Shown here piece by piece: positions 6,859 to 9,367 of a stretch of 9,367 nt of DNA; position 1 is the stretch's first letter; every line of letters begins with the position of its first letter. Made by a program: the position numbers and the translations under genes. Source of the stretch: Pseudomonadota bacterium. Its GTDB lineage: Bacteria > Pseudomonadota > Alphaproteobacteria > UBA8366 > JADFVY01. The stretch lies in NCBI GenBank assembly GCA_030671915.1, contig DAOVHN010000049.1, positions 1-9,367 of the forward strand, in the 5' to 3' direction. The notes beneath the pieces are model-generated. The model did not search any database, had not been told where the DNA came from, and saw nothing but the letters and a program-made list of their open reading frames with translations.

Positions 6859-8109
6859 TTAATGCGCGACGGCGGCGGCGCCGGCTTCGTCGATCAGGAA
6901 ACCGGTGCGGAACCGGTCCAGCGAGAAGGGGCCGGCCATGTCGTTCGGCTCGCCGGCCGCCAGCGTCGCCGCGAAGGCGTGTCCCGACCCCGGCGTGCCC
7001 TTGAAGCCGCCGGTGCCCCAGCCGCAATTGATAAACAGGCCCTCGACCGGCGTCTTGCCGACGATCGGGCTGCGGTCGGGCGTCACATCGACGACGCCGC
7101 CCCACTGGCGCATCATCTTCATCCGCGAGACCATGGGCACCAGTTCGCACAGCGCACCCATGATGCCCTCGATAATTTCGAAGCTGCCGCGCTGCGAGTA
7201 TGACACATGCAGGTCCGACCCCGCGCCGATCACAAACTCGCCCCTGTCGGACTGGCTGATATAGACATGCACCGCGCTGGACATCACCACGCAGTCCAGC
7301 ACCGGCTTGATCGGGTCGGAGACCAGCGCCTGCAGCGGATTGCTCTCCACCGGCATGCGGAAACCCGCCATATCCGCCAGTACCGATGAATGGCCGGCGA
7401 CCGCGACGCCGACGCGCTTCGCCTTGATGGGGCCGCGCGTGGTTTCGACGCCCTCGACCCGGCCGTTATTGATGACGAAGCCGGTGACCTCGCAATTCTG
7501 GATGATGTCGACGCCGCGCTGGTCGGCGGCGCGGGCATAGCCCCAGGCCACCGCGTCGTGGCGCGCGGTGCCGCCGCGCCGCTGCATCGACGCGCCAATG
7601 ATGGGATAGCGTGAGTCGGGGGAGACGTTCAGGATCGGCGCCTCCGCCTTGACCTGGGCGGCGCTGAGAATTTCCGAATCCACCCCGTTCAGGCGGATCG
7701 CATGGACGCGGCGGTTCAGCTCGCGCCAATCATGCAGGTTGTGCGCTAGGTTCATCACCCCGCGCTGGCTGAACATCACATTGAAATTCAGGTCCTGCGA
7801 CAGGCCCTCCCACAGCTTCAGGGAATGTTCATAGATCGCCGCGCTCTCGTCCCACAGATAGTTGGACCGCACGATCGTGGTGTTGCGGGCGGTATTGCCT
7901 CCGCCCAGCCACCCTTTCTCGATCACCGCGACATTGTTGATGCCGTGCTCTTTCGCCAGGTAATGGGCGGTCGCCAGCCCGTGCCCGCCGCCGCCGATCA
8001 CCAGAATATCGTATTCCGGCTTCGGGTCGGGGCTGCGCCAGGCGCGCTGCCAGTTTTCGTGATAGCTCAGCGCATTGCGAACAAGGCTGAAAACGGAATA
8101 TTTAGCCAT
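6859..8109 (-). CDS. soxB: Sarcosine oxidase, beta subunit (FAD/FMN flavoprotein)
   Basis: The beta subunit carries the flavins of tetrameric sarcosine oxidase and does the oxidation chemistry; the complex passes the methyl carbon to folate on the alpha subunit. The protein is 416 residues, normal for the family. The N-terminal [19 protein letters not shown] (34-52) is the FAD dinucleotide motif, followed by the acidic end of the strand at [15 protein letters not shown] (62-76). [13 protein letters not shown] holds His184, which corresponds to the histidine that binds FMN covalently in characterised SoxB. The C-terminal [15 protein letters not shown] (362-376) is also conserved. ATG 8109 is chosen over the longer frame from 8181 because GGAAGGGAG lies 8 bases upstream and the extra 24 residues have no family match. 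It is the first gene of soxBDAG, with its promoter presumably in 8110-8616. It is unrelated to sulfur-oxidation SoxB. Confidence 0.95.
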   Translation of the reverse strand: MAKYSVFSLVRNALSYHENWQRAWRSPDPKPEYDILVIGGGGHGLATAHYLAKEHGINNVAVIEKGWLGGGNTARNTTIVRSNYLWDESAAIYEHSLKLWEGLSQDLNFNVMFSQRGVMNLAHNLHDWRELNRRVHAIRLNGVDSEILSAAQVKAEAPILNVSPDSRYPIIGASMQRRGGTARHDAVAWGYARAADQRGVDIIQNCEVTGFVINNGRVEGVETTRGPIKAKRVGVAVAGHSSVLADMAGFRMPVESNPLQALVSDPIKPVLDCVVMSSAVHVYISQSDRGEFVIGAGSDLHVSYSQRGSFEIIEGIMGALCELVPMVSRMKMMRQWGGVVDVTPDRSPIVGKTPVEGLFINCGWGTGGFKGTPGSGHAFAATLAAGEPNDMAGPFSLDRFRTGFLIDEAGAAAVAH

Positions 8110-8117
8110 CGACGGAT

Positions 8118-8126
8118 CTCCCTTCC
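8118..8126 (-). promoter_or_regulatory. Shine-Dalgarno deciding the soxB start
   Basis: On the minus strand GGAAGGGAG ends 8 bases before the ATG at 8109-8107. It lies inside the longer open frame and therefore argues for the shorter protein. Confidence 0.65.
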
Positions 8127-8436
8127 GGCTGCGCCACGACAATGCGGCAGGCGCCGCGCGGACGCAAGCCAGGATGGCCAATCCCTAGGGCCGGCGGGCG
8201 CGGCGATCAAGCCTAGGGGCGACAGGAAACCCCGATCCGGCGACGCGCCGAAGCCGCAAGCACGCCGGCCTCCGCTCCGGCGGGTCGCGCCGGTCGAGAC
8301 GGGGCGATGGCGGTCCCGGAAATGTATATATCCTGAAGTATGCTTGTCAGACTATCCGCAACTGACAATTGCAGCGCCAATTACAACTTAATCAATACCC
8401 CGTTTCGGTGATTTAGCGAAAAGTCCCGTAAATCAT

Positions 8437-8442
8437 TAGAAT
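8437..8442 (+). promoter_or_regulatory. Candidate -10 box in the AT-rich region
   Basis: TAGAAT matches five of six bases of the sigma-70 -10 consensus and sits in the AT-rich trough, about 175 bases before the Cache-protein ATG. The hexamer 17 bases upstream (TAGCGA) is a poor -35, so this is a weak candidate only. Confidence 0.2.
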
Positions 8443-8584
8443 AGAGATGAAATGTTAACCGCTCTTTAGCTCTTTCCCCCTTTAACTATGGTTGTTGAAG
8501 TGCAAACGCTGGTTCCACCCTTGTGGCCCCGCAACCCGGCGCCGATACAGGCTTGAAGCAAACCATATCCAAACCAGGCATGCG

Positions 8585-8598
8585 CGATGCGCGCATCG
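8585..8598. promoter_or_regulatory. 14-base perfect palindrome before the Cache-protein ribosome site
   Basis: CGATGCGCGCATCG is its own reverse complement and ends two bases before the AAGGAGG at 8601-8607. As DNA it could be a binding site for a dimeric regulator. As RNA the perfect palindrome could form only a short stem with a tight loop. The function is not known. Confidence 0.4.
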
Positions 8599-8616
8599 TG
8601 AAGGAGGAAGAAGCTA

Positions 8617-9195
8617 ATGAGAAAAATCGTCCTTGCAGCCATGGCCATCATTTTCCTGGCGCCGGCGGCTTATGCAGCCGGCGAGCATGAGGGCCCGATC
8701 CGCGAACTGGTCAAGAGCCAGATCAAGGGCTGGTCGGCCAATCCCACCATCGTCGCGGCGGTCAAGGCCCAAAACGGCAAACATGCCAGGCTTGCCCAGG
8801 CAGATATCGACGCGCTGGACAAGAAGTGGCGCGCCGAGACCGACGCCGGTTCGAAGCCCATGATCGACGAGTTGCTCGGCCGTCCGGCCTCGAAGGAATT
8901 GGCCGGCTACAAGAATGGCGGCGAAGGCTTGTTCACCGAAATTTTCGTCATGGACAACAAGGGCCTCAATGTCGCGCAGAGCGACGTGACCTCGGACTAC
9001 TGGCAGGGCGACGAAGCCAAGTGGAAGAAGACCTTCCTGGCCGGTCCGGACGCCCTGTTCATCGACGAGGTCGAGTTCGACGAGTCCACGCAAACCTACC
9101 AGGCGCAGGTAAGTGTCTCGATCGCCGATCCCGACAGCGGCGAGTCGATCGGCGCGATAACGGTCGGCGTCAATGTCGAACTGCTGGAAAATTAA
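8617..9195 (+). CDS. Secreted PDC/Cache-type sensor domain protein
   Basis: This is a 192-residue exported protein with one apparent sensory domain. Residues 1-20 form a signal peptide (MRKI, a hydrophobic core, then cleavage expected after AYA at 18-20). No other membrane segment is seen, so a soluble periplasmic protein is expected. The helical start (about 25-95, with PIRELVKSQIKGW and ADIDALDKKW) followed by EIFVMDNKGLNVAQ (108-121), SDYWQGDEAKW (126-136), IDEVEFDESTQTYQAQVSV (149-167) and IGAITVGVNVELL (178-190) resembles the PDC/Cache fold found in the extracellular part of many chemoreceptors and kinases. It has its own strong ribosome site, AAGGAGG, at 9 bases. A probable chemoreceptor gene starts 70 bases later with no obvious terminator between, so the pair is likely one operon. 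The domain call is family knowledge from residue patterns; ligand and partner are inference. Confidence 0.75.
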   Translation: MRKIVLAAMAIIFLAPAAYAAGEHEGPIRELVKSQIKGWSANPTIVAAVKAQNGKHARLAQADIDALDKKWRAETDAGSKPMIDELLGRPASKELAGYKNGGEGLFTEIFVMDNKGLNVAQSDVTSDYWQGDEAKWKKTFLAGPDALFIDEVEFDESTQTYQAQVSVSIADPDSGESIGAITVGVNVELLEN

Positions 9196-9265
9196 ACGTT
9201 TCCGGCGGTTGCGAACAATACTTACCGGCAAAAGGAAAAATCATTGACATGAAGGAGTGTTCAGC

Positions 9266-9367
9266 ATGAACACGGAACCGATTGGTAACGCGGAAAAACC
9301 CGCAGTGTCGGGAGGGTTGAGCAACGACTTGGCGAAGCTGGGTTTCCTGACCATCGGTCGCAAGATC
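9266..9367 (+). CDS. N-terminus of a probable methyl-accepting chemotaxis protein, cut by the window edge
   Basis: Thirty-four codons are visible, starting at the ATG that follows AAGGAG (9252-9257) by 8 bases. The peptide begins MNTEPIGNAEKP and continues LSNDLAKLGFLTIGRKI. A polar cytoplasmic tail followed by a GFLTIGRKI-like run just before a first membrane helix is common in chemoreceptors, and the preceding sensor-domain gene fits that reading. No receptor signalling domain is in the window, so a histidine kinase or other membrane sensor remains possible. Its position 70 bases after the secreted Cache protein suggests co-expression. Confidence 0.5.
   Translation, partial: MNTEPIGNAEKPAVSGGLSNDLAKLGFLTIGRKI

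Larger units (their letters stand above)
8110..8616. other. Divergent 507-base intergenic region between soxB and the Cache-protein gene
   Basis: No convincing gene is seen here. The soxB-proximal part (to about 8320) is very GC-rich and holds two CCTAGG boxes (8184-8189 and 8212-8217) and a GC stem, CGCCGG 8263-8268 with CCGGCG 8277-8282. From about 8320 to 8500 the composition drops sharply to AT-rich, with TATATA, TTAATC and TTAAC stretches, as expected for promoters or a regulator target. Near the plus-strand gene lies a 14-base perfect palindrome (8585-8598). Promoters for both divergent transcripts must lie here, but no pair of -35/-10 boxes is strong enough to assign firmly. Confidence 0.7.

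Noticed and set aside
2798..8109. soxA, soxB and soxD read as sulfur-oxidation genes
   Set aside because: The proteins show sarcosine oxidase signatures (flavin and folate domains, delta-subunit zinc ligands), not cytochrome or thiosulfate-oxidation motifs; only the names coincide.
8110..8181. A 24-residue N-terminal extension of SoxB
   Set aside because: The ribosome site at 8118-8126 lies inside it, and the added residues look like translated leader with no family match.
8538..8546. GCCGATACA as a flagellar sigma-28 -10 box
   Set aside because: No TAAA-type -35 box lies at the right distance, so the match is likely accidental.
9249..9269. A six-residue frame, MKECSA, ending across the start of the receptor gene
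   Set aside because: It arises from the ribosome-site bases of the receptor itself, has no ribosome site of its own, and is short enough to be chance.

Overview
The window reads as a high-GC alphaproteobacterial chromosome segment. The support is a class 1B SpeD next to SpeE, a four-subunit sarcosine oxidase in soxB-D-A-G order, a secreted Cache-type sensor next to what looks like a chemoreceptor, and intergenic palindromes with CCTCATCCTGAG cores. A Rhodospirillales-like lineage is plausible but cannot be settled from this sequence.

Layout. The plus strand opens with the last 68 codons of an unrecognised gene (2-208). A compact polyamine operon follows: speD (336-833) and speE (833-1681), whose stop and start share one base. 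A 278-base gap is almost filled by a nested inverted-repeat element (1702-1933), and murI (1960-2805, glutamate racemase) begins just after it. MurI converges with, and overlaps by 8 bases, the end of a minus-strand operon. Read in its own direction this operon is soxB (8109-6859), a 200-base gap holding a second palindromic element, soxD (6658-6377), soxA (6380-3363) and soxG (3370-2798). SoxD/soxA and soxA/soxG overlap by 4 and 8 bases. A 507-base gene-free region (8110-8616) separates soxB from a divergent plus-strand pair: a secreted PDC/Cache-domain protein (8617-9195) and the first 34 codons of a probable chemoreceptor (9266 to the window end).

How the genes work together. SpeD decarboxylates S-adenosylmethionine and SpeE moves the resulting aminopropyl group onto putrescine, giving spermidine. 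SoxBDAG oxidises sarcosine to glycine, passes the methyl carbon to tetrahydrofolate and releases hydrogen peroxide. MurI supplies D-glutamate for peptidoglycan. The secreted Cache protein may bind a ligand for the receptor encoded after it.

Points of most interest: (i) two related intergenic repeats, one beside murI and one inside the sox operon, where its perfect 25-bp stem would include the soxD ribosome binding site; and (ii) the Cache/receptor gene pair, which suggests a split sensory module. No CRISPR array, transposase, tRNA or rRNA is visible. The metabolic genes are ordinary, intact members of known families.
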